This document shows, piece after piece, positions 26,519-36,003 of a stretch of DNA of 58,894 bases; the stretch's first letter is position 1, and every line of letters starts with the position of its first letter. The DNA comes from Bin55 sp028819195 (lineage in GTDB: Bacteria > Pseudomonadota > Gammaproteobacteria > Pseudomonadales > Azotimanducaceae). The position numbers and the translations under genes were made by a program. Under the pieces are notes generated by a model, which was not told the origin of the DNA, did not search any database, and saw only the letters and a list, made by a program, of their open reading frames with translations. The DNA lies in contig JAPPMF010000016.1 of assembly GCA_028819195.1 (NCBI GenBank), forward strand, positions 1 through 58,894, in the 5' to 3' direction.

Positions 26519-27424
26519 CTACTTCCTCTCGTCACCGCCGACTGCTCGCAAGAAAATCTCATGTAATGAAACCGCGTTTGTATTGAACAGACTTACTCGA
26601 GTTCGAGGCAAAACTTGAGCAAGTATTTCTTGTGTATCCGCGTTTTCTGACACTTGTAAGGTAGCTGTCCTACCTACTTGTTTAGTAGAAATTACATGCT
26701 CAATTCCATGAAACACATCGCATTCACCAGAGTGTTCTATCTTGATGGTGTTTCCTTTACGGATGTCGTCGATAGGTCCTTCTACAATCGTTTCGCCTTT
26801 GTTGATCAACACTATTTGATCGCACAACGTTTCGGCTTGCTCCATAATGTGAGTAGAAAGAATGACAGTTGCATTTTGTTTTACTCGATCAAAAATAATA
26901 TCACGCACCAATTCAACATTGACTGGGTCTAAACCACTAAATGGTTCGTCCAAAACCAGGAGAATTGGATCGTGAACTAAAGTCGCGATTAGTTGTACTT
27001 TTTGTCCCATTCCTTTTGAGAGTTCTTGACATCGTGCGCGTTGCCATTGCGAAAGATCGAATTTATCAAGTAACTCTTTAGCTCGAGAAGTGGCCGTTGG
27101 CTTAGACATTCCGTTTAACCTGCCCAGATAAACGACATAGTCGAGTACTCGCATTCGTTTATACAACCCTTTTTCTTCGGGCAAATAACCAATTTGGTGT
27201 CTAATTTGACGAATATCGGTGGAACCTAACACCTGAACTTCGCCGGAAGTCGGTTCAGTGATACCAACTAATATGCGCATAGCAGTGGTTTTGCCGGCGC
27301 CGTTGGGTCCAATAAAGCCATAGATACACCCCGAAGGGATACTAAGTGAAAAGTTATTTAAAGCACATAGTTCGCCAAACACTTTGTAAGCGTTTTCGAA
27401 GATTACATTACTTGATGGATCCAA
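26519..27424 (-). CDS. ABC exporter ATP-binding protein (NatA-like)
   Basis: This 301-aa ATPase has Walker A GPNGAGKTT (39-47), the Q-loop PEEKGLY, the signature LSKGMGQKVQ at about 133, Walker B ILLVLDEP at about 155 and the H-loop STHIMEQAE. The PEEKGLY/KGMGQKVQ pair and the C-terminal regulatory domain are usual in NatA-type subunits. The start is TTG 27424 with AGG 9 nt upstream. It heads a two-gene operon with the permease at 24876. Confidence 0.9.
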   Translation of the reverse strand: MDPSSNVIFENAYKVFGELCALNNFSLSIPSGCIYGFIGPNGAGKTTAMRILVGITEPTSGEVQVLGSTDIRQIRHQIGYLPEEKGLYKRMRVLDYVVYLGRLNGMSKPTATSRAKELLDKFDLSQWQRARCQELSKGMGQKVQLIATLVHDPILLVLDEPFSGLDPVNVELVRDIIFDRVKQNATVILSTHIMEQAETLCDQIVLINKGETIVEGPIDDIRKGNTIKIEHSGECDVFHGIEHVISTKQVGRTATLQVSENADTQEILAQVLPRTRVSLFNTNAVSLHEIFLRAVGGDERK

Positions 27425-27725
27425 AACAAATTGCCTAAGTTCAAAAAGTCATGAAGGAAAACCAAGAAAGTTTAGAGTTGGTATTGTCTCGAATAATCGC
27501 TGAGAAACTGTCAGTATTTTAGTCTCCTATCCAACTCTCACGCCTACACATTTCGTATTGGTTTTGCTGTGAACCGGTAGGATTGAATCAAGTTCACACC
27601 TACTTGCGCAACCCAATTCTCGTTCTAGTGACCTTTCTAAATCTATTTGTTAATGAGAATGATTATTATTTGCATTTACGTACAATATACGCCTTCAAAC
27701 ACTTTGGTTAGGAATAGCATTTACT
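27425..27725. promoter_or_regulatory. Divergent control region, ABC exporter / heme operon
   Basis: This 301-nt region has no gene. It contains the Fur-like box at 27654-27668 close to the heme receptor. Nothing else distinctive was seen. Confidence 0.5.
27654..27668 (+). promoter_or_regulatory. Fur-like iron box
   Basis: TGAGAAT-G-ATTATTA matches the 7-1-7 Fur consensus TGATAAT-N-ATTATCA at 12 of 14 arm positions. It lies 57 nt upstream of the heme receptor ATG, where a Fur repressor would block transcription under iron sufficiency. Confidence 0.7.
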
Positions 27726-29957
27726 ATGAAAACATTTAAAAACATCGCAATTCTCTTAGGATTTCTGAGTGTTATTGGTTTAACGGCGAACGATGAAACG
27801 GAATCGGAAAACTCGTCAGAAACTGAAGAACAGATAGAAACAATCACCGTTGTCGCAACCCGTACCGAACATGATCTCAATAAAGTACCGGCAACAGTAT
27901 CCGTCATATCCGCCGAACAAATTGAACGAGAATTAAGTTCGAATATCGCCGATCTTATTCGGTATGAACCGGGAGTATCCGTAAGCGGTACTGGTTCTCG
28001 GTGGGGCCTTGCAGGCTTCACGATCAGAGGTATTGGCGGTAATCGCGTCTTAACAGTCGTCGACGGCGTTAGAGTTCCGGATGAATTCTCCTTCGGGCCA
28101 TTTCTGAGCGCGCGTCGCGATTTCGTCGATGTAGACAACCTATCAAGAGTAGAAATTCTCAGAGGACCTATTTCCGTTGTACACGGTAGCGATGCGCTTG
28201 GCGGTGTCGTCGCATTCACGAGTAAATGTATCGTTGAACACTTTCGCGATGGAAAAAATTGGTTTTTAGAAACCGATTATAGGTTCGCGCAAGCTAGCGA
28301 AACCTCTTCCTTTGAAGTTGCTTTGGGGGCAATATCAAATACAGTAAGTGCTGGAATATTTATCAACAGTGAACGAGGTCACGAAACGCAAACCGCCGGA
28401 ACAAACGATGAGTTTGGTCCACAACGAGAAACGTCCGACCCCAGTGAAATAACCACCGATAATATTAGCTTAAAACTATCGTTTCAAGTCAATCCTGAAC
28501 ACGTAATTGATGTCGCGATTGATAACTTTAAGTACGAACAGGATTCCAAAATATTTTCTGATTATGGAACCAGTTCACGTGGTACTATCACGGAATCTCG
28601 AGATGGGATTGATGGTCGTAACCGATCACAAATTGCGTTCAAGTATGACGGCAAGCTAGATTTTTTACAAATCGATAGATTTTTACTGTCGGTATACCAA
28701 CAATCTTCAGAAACGGATCAATTCACGACGGACCATCGCAATTCTCGTGGCTCACGTACCATTCGCACTCGTAGATCTAAATTTGAACAACAAGTAAGTG
28801 GCTTTTTAGTTCAATTTGAAAAATTCCTGACATTGAACAACATATCACATCACATCATGCTCGGGTGGGATTCTCAGACCATCGACAGTGAGGAAATTCG
28901 TTGGGGCGCAACTTTTGGCTTAGACGGTACTCCACTACGTGAGTTTTTCCCTTACCCCACAAGAGATTTTCCACTATCAACCACTACTCACCAAGCACTT
29001 TTCTTGCAAGACGAGTTTAACTTATTTGACGGCCGCGTCTTGATATCAGCCGGTCTGAGAAATCATTGGTATGATGTGGAAGCGCAATCGGATTCAGTAT
29101 ATAAAAACGGAAACCCTGGAACGCCACAACCGACAAACTTAAGTGATGACAATTTAACGGCGAAACTGGGGACCATGATTTATCTCGACTCAAACGTCGC
29201 GCTTTACGCGAGTTTAGCCCAAGGATTTCGTGCTCCGCCTTACAACTCACTGAATGTTGGGTTTGCTAACCCTCTTGGTGGATACAAGACAATTTCCAAT
29301 CCCCTCCTAGAGTCTGAAACTTCGAATGGCGTTGAGTTTGGACTTCGTTATCTTGGTGAAACGATAACTAGTAAATTTGTGGTTTTTCGAACAAATTTTG
29401 AAAACTTCATTGAAGACTTAGCAATTGCACCTCAATTCGCTTCGTCCTTCGGGATAGATCCACGGGATGGGTTGCTTACCTTTCAGTCAGTTAATCGCTT
29501 TGAAGTTGAAATTTCTGGTTGGGAACTTGCTAGTGAAATGAATCTTAATCTACTTCCATCCATACAGTCGAAAGTTCGATTTGCATTTGGCACAGCGGAA
29601 GGTTTAGATATCGAACTAAATCAACCTTTAAACAGTATCGATCCGACAAAAGCAGTTATTGGCGTAGATCTTTCTAATTCAAAGTGGAATAGTTCCATCG
29701 TGCTAACTTTGGTTGGAGACAAAGAAGAATCCGACATTGCAGAAAGTACATATTCACCTTTAGATGGACACACTGTAGTTGATGTTTTTGGTGAATATCG
29801 AATCCGCGAGAACACCGTGTTAAACTTCGGTATATTCAACTTGTTCTCAGAAGAGTACATAAGATGGGCTGACGTTCCAGCGATCGGAAATGATGCACCA
29901 CTGCGGTTTTCTCAACCGGAACGACACATCGTCATCTCAGTGGGTGTTGATTTATGA
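27726..29957 (+). CDS. TonB-dependent heme receptor
   Basis: This 743-aa outer-membrane receptor has a signal peptide at about residues 1-21 and a TonB box near residues 38-46 (ETITVVATR). The plug domain (about 50-165) includes RYEPGVSV, GIGGNRVL and VEILRGPISVVHGSDALGG, and a 22-strand barrel follows. The FRAPP motif followed by a NPLL motif is the heme/hemoglobin receptor (HmuR/PhuR) signature. It would import heme iron using TonB energy. It opens a five-gene operon: hmuT starts inside its stop codon. The upstream Fur-like box implies induction by iron limitation. Confidence 0.92.
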   Translation: MKTFKNIAILLGFLSVIGLTANDETESENSSETEEQIETITVVATRTEHDLNKVPATVSVISAEQIERELSSNIADLIRYEPGVSVSGTGSRWGLAGFTIRGIGGNRVLTVVDGVRVPDEFSFGPFLSARRDFVDVDNLSRVEILRGPISVVHGSDALGGVVAFTSKCIVEHFRDGKNWFLETDYRFAQASETSSFEVALGAISNTVSAGIFINSERGHETQTAGTNDEFGPQRETSDPSEITTDNISLKLSFQVNPEHVIDVAIDNFKYEQDSKIFSDYGTSSRGTITESRDGIDGRNRSQIAFKYDGKLDFLQIDRFLLSVYQQSSETDQFTTDHRNSRGSRTIRTRRSKFEQQVSGFLVQFEKFLTLNNISHHIMLGWDSQTIDSEEIRWGATFGLDGTPLREFFPYPTRDFPLSTTTHQALFLQDEFNLFDGRVLISAGLRNHWYDVEAQSDSVYKNGNPGTPQPTNLSDDNLTAKLGTMIYLDSNVALYASLAQGFRAPPYNSLNVGFANPLGGYKTISNPLLESETSNGVEFGLRYLGETITSKFVVFRTNFENFIEDLAIAPQFASSFGIDPRDGLLTFQSVNRFEVEISGWELASEMNLNLLPSIQSKVRFAFGTAEGLDIELNQPLNSIDPTKAVIGVDLSNSKWNSSIVLTLVGDKEESDIAESTYSPLDGHTVVDVFGEYRIRENTVLNFGIFNLFSEEYIRWADVPAIGNDAPLRFSQPERHIVISVGVDL

Positions 29958-30838
29958 CATCACATAAGGTAAGATTCGGAATCTTATTAGTCGGGTTTCT
30001 CGCAGCGCTATCTACCTACCCTTGTGAAGAAGCCAAGGATACTTCGCGTCTTGCTATCGCCGGCGGTTCATTAACAGAAATTGTTTATCTGTTTGAACTT
30101 GAAAACCTCATAGTCGCAGTAGATACTACTTCTCTATACCCCGATTCCGCTCAAGATTTTCCTTCGATCGGATACGTCAGAGCTCTTTCGACGGAAGGGA
30201 TATTGTCTACCGCTCCTACGTTATTGCTAATAGAAGACGACGCAGGACCTCCCCACGTCTTACAACAACTTGAGAACTTAGAACTTGACATTCGTACTGT
30301 CCCTGAAGTCCAAACGACAGCAGGAATCATAGAAAAAGTAGATTGTGTTGCTAGCATTTTGGGTGTCTCTGAAGAAACACAACAACTCGTCCGAGCTTCC
30401 TTTGAGAGCGAAATCGCTAGGTTGGATGGGACGCAAAAGGCATTGCAAGAAGTTGAAGCCGCAGTCATATTTGGAATCAATGATGGTATACCAACGGTCG
30501 GTGGACTTGAGACTGCCGGAAATTCGATCCTTACGATGATTGGTGTTAAGAATGTGTTTTCAACTTTATCGGGGTGGAAACCTGTTTCACTCGAGTCTAT
30601 GGTAAAAGCAAATCCACAAGTTTTGGTGTTACCTCAACGTGCACTTAATGATGCCAGTGGACAAGAGTTGATCATTCAGAGCAAGAGTATCCGAATGACA
30701 TCTGCTGGAAAAGATGAACGTTATGTAGTAGTCGATACTATGGCATTGTTAGGATTCGGTCCTCGGACTTTGAAAACCGCAGCAGACGTTGCAGAAAAAA
30801 TAATCGAAATGATAAACGAAACTAAAGAATCGTCGTAG
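29954..30838 (+). CDS. hmuT: Periplasmic heme-binding protein HmuT
   Basis: This 294-aa class III substrate-binding protein (two lobes joined by a long helix) has a signal peptide at about residues 1-22. The segments GGSLTEIVYLF, AVDTTSLYPDSAQ and SIGYVRALSTEGILS are the HmuT hallmark. The Tyr in SLYP is a likely axial heme ligand by analogy. It delivers heme from the receptor to HmuUV. The ATG overlaps the receptor stop (ATGA), and hmuU starts on its last base. Confidence 0.93.
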   Translation: MTSHKVRFGILLVGFLAALSTYPCEEAKDTSRLAIAGGSLTEIVYLFELENLIVAVDTTSLYPDSAQDFPSIGYVRALSTEGILSTAPTLLLIEDDAGPPHVLQQLENLELDIRTVPEVQTTAGIIEKVDCVASILGVSEETQQLVRASFESEIARLDGTQKALQEVEAAVIFGINDGIPTVGGLETAGNSILTMIGVKNVFSTLSGWKPVSLESMVKANPQVLVLPQRALNDASGQELIIQSKSIRMTSAGKDERYVVVDTMALLGFGPRTLKTAADVAEKIIEMINETKESS

Positions 30839-31914
30839 TGCAAGAAGTCACACATTTTCGTCAAAAGTTGTCTTGGCAGAAATGGTTGGAGGGACTTTCA
30901 AAATATCCTCTAACCCGAGGACAGCTTATTGTCATTGTTAGCTTAACAGTTTTACTCGGAATCGCGTTCCTAGTCGCGACGATGGTCGGCGCTATCCGAA
31001 TACCTTTACTCGACATGCTTTGGAATCATGGTTCATTCGAGATTGAAAGGACGATATTTTTCGAGTTGCGTCTACCTCGAGTACTTATGGCGGGTATTGT
31101 TGGTGCTACCCTCGCACTTGCGGGGGCATCGTTACAAGGTATGTTTCGCAATCCACTTGCGGATCCCGGATTACTTGGGGTGGGGAGTGGTGCTGCGTTA
31201 GGAGCTGCTAGCTTTATCGTATTCGGTGGATACCTATCACTACCAGATTGGATTATTCCCTATGTCCTTCCATTAGCAGCAGCATTTGGATCTGGCGTCG
31301 TAACGATTTGTTTGTATTTGTTCACTCGTAAACAAGGAAGACTTAACCTCATAACACTCATTTTGGTCGGGATTGCGATAAACTCGTTGGGTGGGGTTGG
31401 ATTAGGATTACTGCAGTTCATGAGCGACGACAGTCAACTCAGAAGTTTAGTGTTTTGGATGATGGGTAGTTTTGGACGAGCGACGTGGGATTCTATAGTG
31501 CCAGCGCTATTCATCATGCTACCAGCCTCCTATTTTCTAATTCGAAATATGCGTTCGTTGGATCTACTACAACTCGGTGACACTGAAGCTCGTAATCTGG
31601 GTGTGGAAGTTAACAAAGTAAGACGTTCGCTTGTATTTTCAGTCGCTGCTGTCGTCGGAGCGGGTGTAGCGATCGTAGGTATGATTGGATTTGTTGGTTT
31701 AGTCGTACCGCATCTTGTGAGATTGATAGGAGGTCCAATTCATCGATACGTTTTGCCAGCGTCTGTACTTTTAGGTGCTGTGCTACTCATATTAGCGGAT
31801 TTGTTTAGTCGTACGATTATCACACCGGCGGAACTACCCGTTGGGTTGGTAACGGCCATGATTGGTTCACCATGCTTGATTTGGTTATTGCTGAAGACTA
31901 AAACATACGCATGA
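30838..31914 (+). CDS. hmuU: Heme ABC transporter permease HmuU
   Basis: This 358-aa FecCD-type permease has about ten membrane segments. Conserved blocks include ELRLPRVLMAGIVGATLALAG, GMFRNPLADPGLLGV and GMIGFVGLVVPHLVRLIGG, the last being the coupling loop that contacts the ATPase. It forms the inner-membrane channel for heme. The GTG start shares its first base with the hmuT stop, and the end overlaps hmuV, so the three are tightly coupled. Confidence 0.95.
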   Translation: MQEVTHFRQKLSWQKWLEGLSKYPLTRGQLIVIVSLTVLLGIAFLVATMVGAIRIPLLDMLWNHGSFEIERTIFFELRLPRVLMAGIVGATLALAGASLQGMFRNPLADPGLLGVGSGAALGAASFIVFGGYLSLPDWIIPYVLPLAAAFGSGVVTICLYLFTRKQGRLNLITLILVGIAINSLGGVGLGLLQFMSDDSQLRSLVFWMMGSFGRATWDSIVPALFIMLPASYFLIRNMRSLDLLQLGDTEARNLGVEVNKVRRSLVFSVAAVVGAGVAIVGMIGFVGLVVPHLVRLIGGPIHRYVLPASVLLGAVLLILADLFSRTIITPAELPVGLVTAMIGSPCLIWLLLKTKTYA

Positions 31915-32690
31915 GTCTGCTAGCTGACAATGTTTGTTTACGTTTGGGAAATAAGAACGTGCTAGACGATATTACTTGTCAAGTTGATCTGGGTAAAACA
32001 ACCGCGATCGTCGGTGCTAACGGATCAGGAAAGTCGTCGTTGTTGAAAACACTGTCGGGAGAATACTCCCCCAATCGAGGTTCAGTGACCCTTGACGATA
32101 TTGAACTATCGGATTTATCCGCTTTAGAACAAGCTCGTCGCCGTGCATTAATGTCTCAGAATCCAAGTGTTACATTTGATTTCCTTGTGTCCGAGATCAT
32201 TGAAATGGGATGGGTTCAAAACGATTTACCAATCCGCACCTTTAAAGAATCGGTTAACGAGGTGGCGACACTATGTAGTATTGACCGATTTTTGGAGAGA
32301 CGGCTTCACAGTTTGTCTGGAGGTGAACGCCAACGTATACACTTTGCGAGGACTTTACTACAAATATGGAATATTACTAACGATAGTCGGTCTAGGTATC
32401 TATTACTCGACGAACCAACTTCGAATCTAGACATTGTTTACGAACTGGAATTGTTGAAACTTGCGAAGTATATGAGTGCAAAAGGTGTTGGTGTATTAAT
32501 CGTGCTTCACGACTTGAATCTTGCCGCGCGGTTCGCAGACTATATTTATCTGCTCGTTTCTGGAAGGGTGTTCAGTGAAGGTGAAGTAAATGAAGTTTAC
32601 ACTGAAAAAATACTATCTGAAGCCTACGAAATTCCACTCTCGGTAGAGCGACATAAGTCGACAAACCGGTTAATAGTATTTGTAGATTAA
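31911..32690 (+). CDS. hmuV: Heme ABC transporter ATP-binding protein HmuV
   Basis: This 259-aa ATPase has Walker A GANGSGKSS (35-43), the Q-loop MSQNPSVTFDF, the signature LSGGERQR at about 136-143, Walker B YLLLDEPTSNLD and the H-loop VLHDLN. The TFDF-VSEII-MG pattern after the Q-loop is typical of HmuV. It drives heme import through HmuU, whose stop overlaps its ATG. It is the fourth gene of the heme operon. Confidence 0.95.
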   Translation: MSLLADNVCLRLGNKNVLDDITCQVDLGKTTAIVGANGSGKSSLLKTLSGEYSPNRGSVTLDDIELSDLSALEQARRRALMSQNPSVTFDFLVSEIIEMGWVQNDLPIRTFKESVNEVATLCSIDRFLERRLHSLSGGERQRIHFARTLLQIWNITNDSRSRYLLLDEPTSNLDIVYELELLKLAKYMSAKGVGVLIVLHDLNLAARFADYIYLLVSGRVFSEGEVNEVYTEKILSEAYEIPLSVERHKSTNRLIVFVD

Positions 32691-32713
32691 CATTATCAAT
32701 AAGGAGAATTTTT

Positions 32714-33019
32714 ATGTTTTTAGCGATGAATCGTTTCCAAATTGCCCGAGGTTTCGAACAAAGATTTGAGAAAGCTTGGCATGATCGAGATTCCTACTTG
32801 AAGGAAGTTTCAGGATTCAAAAAATTCGCGTTACTACGTGGTGGTTCTAATGAGACCTATACTTTGTATGCGTCGCATTCAATCTGGGAATCACGCGAGG
32901 CCTTCGAAGCGTGGACTAAATCTGAGGCCTTCAAAAAAGCACACGGACAACATCGAGTACCGAAAGGTACTTATCTCGGACATCCAAATTTAGAAACTTT
33001 TGAAAAAGTTCTAGAGTAA
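32714..33019 (+). CDS. IsdG/HmoB-like heme-degrading monooxygenase
   Basis: This small (101 aa) antibiotic-biosynthesis-monooxygenase-fold protein has a strong AAGGAG ribosome site (32700-32705). The N-W-H catalytic triad known from IsdG-type enzymes is present at N6, W67 and H77, nearly the same numbering as in that family. The block DSYLKEVSGF followed by YTLYASHSIWESREAF also fits. It probably opens imported heme in the cytoplasm to release iron. Its place as last gene of the heme operon supports the role. The exact tetrapyrrole product cannot be told from sequence. Confidence 0.9.
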   Translation: MFLAMNRFQIARGFEQRFEKAWHDRDSYLKEVSGFKKFALLRGGSNETYTLYASHSIWESREAFEAWTKSEAFKKAHGQHRVPKGTYLGHPNLETFEKVLE

Positions 33020-33041
33020 CTATACCACCATGGAGGTATAG
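33020..33041 (+). terminator. Hairpin after the heme operon
   Basis: CTATACC...GGTATAG, with an inner CCATGG, forms a near-perfect 22-bp palindrome immediately after the last heme gene (the stop TAA uses 33017-33019). No U-tract follows, so it could be a stabilising 3' hairpin rather than an intrinsic terminator. Confidence 0.5.
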
Positions 33042-33363
33042 CAAGTTGCTCGGATAACCATCACTTCCAAAACACGATGTGATATCTCCGCAATTTAATT
33101 CTTGGAAGTGTGAGGCTCGATTGGTTCGACATAATTTATTACACTATATAAGGTGCAAATATGTTTAATACGATATTTACAACTTGTTATAACTATTCAA
33201 AGTGTCCCTCATACATGTATCTATCCCTCCCGGAAGGTCAGCAGACTCCGAGCGAATCAACTTAGATGGCATATGATTCTGCGACGACAAATTGATTGAT
33301 GCAACCGATTTTCTTCTTTTGCATAAGTGTGTTCTAAGAATAATCGAGTCGATAAATTGGTGG
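33042..33363. other. Non-coding gap with a second inverted repeat
   Basis: No gene is supported. CACTTCCAA (33062-33070) pairs exactly with TTGGAAGTG (33102-33110) over a 31-nt loop. The rest is AT-rich and featureless up to the murF-like stop. Confidence 0.4.
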
Positions 33364-34704
33364 TTATTGATTAGTTCGTTGTCGCAACCTTGAGATAAGT
33401 TTTTTGGTAAAGTCATATTGCCAAAAAACAGTATTAGATCCCTTTATCATTACGGTATCACGGGGACGAAGTTCCCCTTCTAAACTAGCCAATAGCGTTT
33501 CGTCTGCTGACTGAAAGAAAAACGTCGATTTATGATAGAGTTTTTCGAACAAAGGTAAGGCAAGTTCACCAACACAATACACAAGATCTATATTCTTCAT
33601 GTGCTTTGCTAGATCCTCGTGGTAACTTGTAGATTTATCGCCAAGTTCATTCATTTGCCCGATGACAACTACTTTTCTGTTATTAGGGAAATTGTCTCTT
33701 AGAACCTTAAGCGCTTCCCGCACACTCGACGGATTCGCGTTATAGCTATCATCGATGATAGTGATATCGGCGACAGAATACGTGTTCCCTCGTCCGTTGG
33801 GTAGATCCAAGGTTACTGCCTGAAGTTTTTTCAACGGAATCTGTAATGCAAGTAACACTGTTGCACAAGCTGCTAGTGTTAGAGCACGATGATTTCCCCC
33901 ACCAGGCACTTCGACTCTAATTTCGTCTTTAGTAGATGAAAAATGATACCAGTAGTCTTTATCATGCCGAACTGTAAGATCGGCATCTTTTTCAAAACCA
34001 AACGTTAAACACTCTCTCCCCCAAGATCGATATTTATGAGACAAAAGCGAATGTGGTAGGACGAATGTACCTTTGCTGTTCAACCCTGAAGTTATCGCAA
34101 ACTTTTCTTGTTCTAACGTTGCAAAAGATTCAAAGTTTCCAATATGAGCCTCGAGAACGTTAAGCAGCACTGCAACATCTGGATTTGTTAAACGCGACAG
34201 TGGTGCTATTTCTCCGGTGTGATTAGTACCAAGTTCGAAAATAGCGTATCGAGCATCTACCGGAGTTCTCACCATACTTAACGGTACTCCAATATGATTA
34301 TTGAAACTTCCTTCCAACGGTGGTATCTTGAGAATCGAGGAAAGAAAACATTGAAAAGTCGTTTTACCACTACTTCCTGTTACTGCAACAACAGGACAAT
34401 GTAACTGTCGACGTCGAAAGCGCGCAAGATCCCACAAGGCTGTCAGCGTATCCTCAACACGCAAATTAATTCCAGCTCTAACTTCATCGTTTTCTGTTAA
34501 AGTACCAACCGCACCGTTTGCGAGCGCATGGGGTATGAACTCATGACCATCAACGTTTCCCATTAAAGGAATAAATAAGTCACCTTCCCTTATCAACCTT
34601 GAATCGAAATGAGTTCCAAGTATGTCAGGTCCGGCAGTTTTTGGTTGGCCTAGAGCAGAACACAACTCGTCCCAAGACCAAAGTGGTTTACTCTTGGGAT
34701 TCAT
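33364..34704 (-). CDS. murF: MurF-like Mur ligase (UDP-MurNAc-tripeptide--D-Ala-D-Ala ligase type)
   Basis: This 446-aa protein has the three-domain Mur ligase plan. Visible motifs are FDSRLIREGDLFIPLMGN near the N-terminus, the P-loop GSSGKTT (110-116), SFNNHIGVPLS, FELGTNHTGEIAPL, and DDSYNANPSSVREAL in the C-terminal domain. These match MurF, which adds D-Ala-D-Ala to the peptidoglycan precursor. It is away from any dcw cell-wall cluster and its C-terminal motif reads GSNTVFW rather than the usual GSR form. It may be a relocated single murF or a diverged second copy. It starts with ATG 34704 and is followed by the intergenic gap before the heme operon. Confidence 0.82.
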   Translation of the reverse strand: MNPKSKPLWSWDELCSALGQPKTAGPDILGTHFDSRLIREGDLFIPLMGNVDGHEFIPHALANGAVGTLTENDEVRAGINLRVEDTLTALWDLARFRRRQLHCPVVAVTGSSGKTTFQCFLSSILKIPPLEGSFNNHIGVPLSMVRTPVDARYAIFELGTNHTGEIAPLSRLTNPDVAVLLNVLEAHIGNFESFATLEQEKFAITSGLNSKGTFVLPHSLLSHKYRSWGRECLTFGFEKDADLTVRHDKDYWYHFSSTKDEIRVEVPGGGNHRALTLAACATVLLALQIPLKKLQAVTLDLPNGRGNTYSVADITIIDDSYNANPSSVREALKVLRDNFPNNRKVVVIGQMNELGDKSTSYHEDLAKHMKNIDLVYCVGELALPLFEKLYHKSTFFFQSADETLLASLEGELRPRDTVMIKGSNTVFWQYDFTKKLISRLRQRTNQ

Positions 34705-34826
34705 GCTACGATGGTAAATGCTGAATTAGTACGGTAGTGATCAAGGAAAGTATGGAATAAAGCAACCAGTTGACGGATGCCATGCCAGAGAAAATTGATC
34801 GAAATATTTTCGATCACGGCTGCACC

Positions 34827-35792
34827 TTAAGTTGTTTCTCGATATTTGACTTTAGGATGTATACACAGCATCTCATATACCAAATTAGCTGCTAACAAAG
34901 AGGTACCTCGGGTTGTATCAAACATTGGCGAAACTTCAACCAAATCTCCACCAATAAAATTCAATCCACGACAACCGCGAATGATTTCTAAACCTTGCAT
35001 CGTAGTCAGACCACCCGATTCTGGTGTCCCGGTTCCGGGTGCATAGGCGGGATCCAATCCATCAATATCGAAGCTAAGATAAACAGGATGATCCCCAATA
35101 ATCGAACGGAATTCGTCCATCATGGTTTCAAGAGAATGATACCAACACTCGTGTGCTTGAACCACTTTGAAGCCTTGTTCCTTTGACCAATCAAAATCTG
35201 CAGGATCGTAACCGGTCCCTCGTAAACCGATTTGCACAACTTTATCACATTGCAATAAACCTTCTTCGACGGCCCGTCTAAACGGAGTTCCATGGGTATA
35301 TTTCTCACCAAACATTTCGTCGTTTGCGTCGGCATGTGCGTCGACGTGAATTACGGCGACAGGACCGTAAGTCTGGTAAGCGGCTCGCAAAATAGGTAAT
35401 ACAATGGAGTGATCTCCACCTAACGACAACGGTACACATTTATTCGCAAATATTGTCTTATAGTATTCCGTGATGATGTCAAAACTCTTTCGAATACGGT
35501 AGGTATTTATTGGAACATCTCCCAAGTCTGCTACTTGAATTGAATCAAATGGCATCGCGCGCGTCGCCATGTTGTACGGTCGCAAGAGACGTGATTCATC
35601 TCTAATTTCTCGCGGCGCTAATCGAGCACCTGGTCTATTCGAAGTTCCAATGTCAAATGGGACACCCACAATACAAGCATCCAATTCGTTGGTATCGGTA
35701 CTCGTAGGAAGTCGCATAAAAGTTGCTGGTCCACCCACACGAGGCATCGCATTTCCTGACAAAGGTTGGTTTAATTTGGTATGATCATTCAT
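34827..35792 (-). CDS. Ureohydrolase (agmatinase / guanidinobutyrase-like)
   Basis: This 321-aa arginase-fold enzyme hydrolyses a guanidino group to urea using two Mn ions. All metal-binding motifs are intact: GGDHSI, DAHAD and SFDIDGLDPAYAPGTGTPE. The overall length and the C-terminal segment GGDLVEVSPMFD resemble guanidinobutyrase/guanidinopropionase-type members as much as SpeB agmatinase, so the substrate is left open. The ATG is followed upstream by a 211-nt gap. It lies between a MurF-like gene and an M16 peptidase with no obvious pathway partner. Confidence 0.88.
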   Translation of the reverse strand: MNDHTKLNQPLSGNAMPRVGGPATFMRLPTSTDTNELDACIVGVPFDIGTSNRPGARLAPREIRDESRLLRPYNMATRAMPFDSIQVADLGDVPINTYRIRKSFDIITEYYKTIFANKCVPLSLGGDHSIVLPILRAAYQTYGPVAVIHVDAHADANDEMFGEKYTHGTPFRRAVEEGLLQCDKVVQIGLRGTGYDPADFDWSKEQGFKVVQAHECWYHSLETMMDEFRSIIGDHPVYLSFDIDGLDPAYAPGTGTPESGGLTTMQGLEIIRGCRGLNFIGGDLVEVSPMFDTTRGTSLLAANLVYEMLCIHPKVKYRETT

Positions 35793-35905
35793 TTTTTACA
35801 CGAAATTGCGAGTGTCCGACAGGAAAAACTTTTCAACGAAATTTTAGCAAACTACACTGCTTGTTGTGTTAATATTCACCAAGGAAACGAGAACTATTAA
35901 AAAGT

Positions 35906-35943
35906 TAAAGAAAATGCCGCACTCTCCAAGAGAATACGGCATT
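35906..35943 (-). terminator. Intrinsic terminator of the M16 peptidase gene
   Basis: On the minus strand, AATGCCG and CGGCATT (arms 35943-35937 and 35919-35913) enclose a second small stem, CTCT/AGAG. They are followed by TTCTTT and a further T-run. It lies 61 nt after the M16 stop. Confidence 0.75.
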
Positions 35944-36003
35944 CGTTTCAATTGTTATGTTATGTAGTGTCGTATCAACTACAAAACAACTACAGTAGAC
36001 GTT

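Noticed and set aside
33177..33416. Minus-strand frame overlapping the murF end
   Set aside because: Overlaps the murF-like C-terminus in another frame and has no ribosome site or motif.
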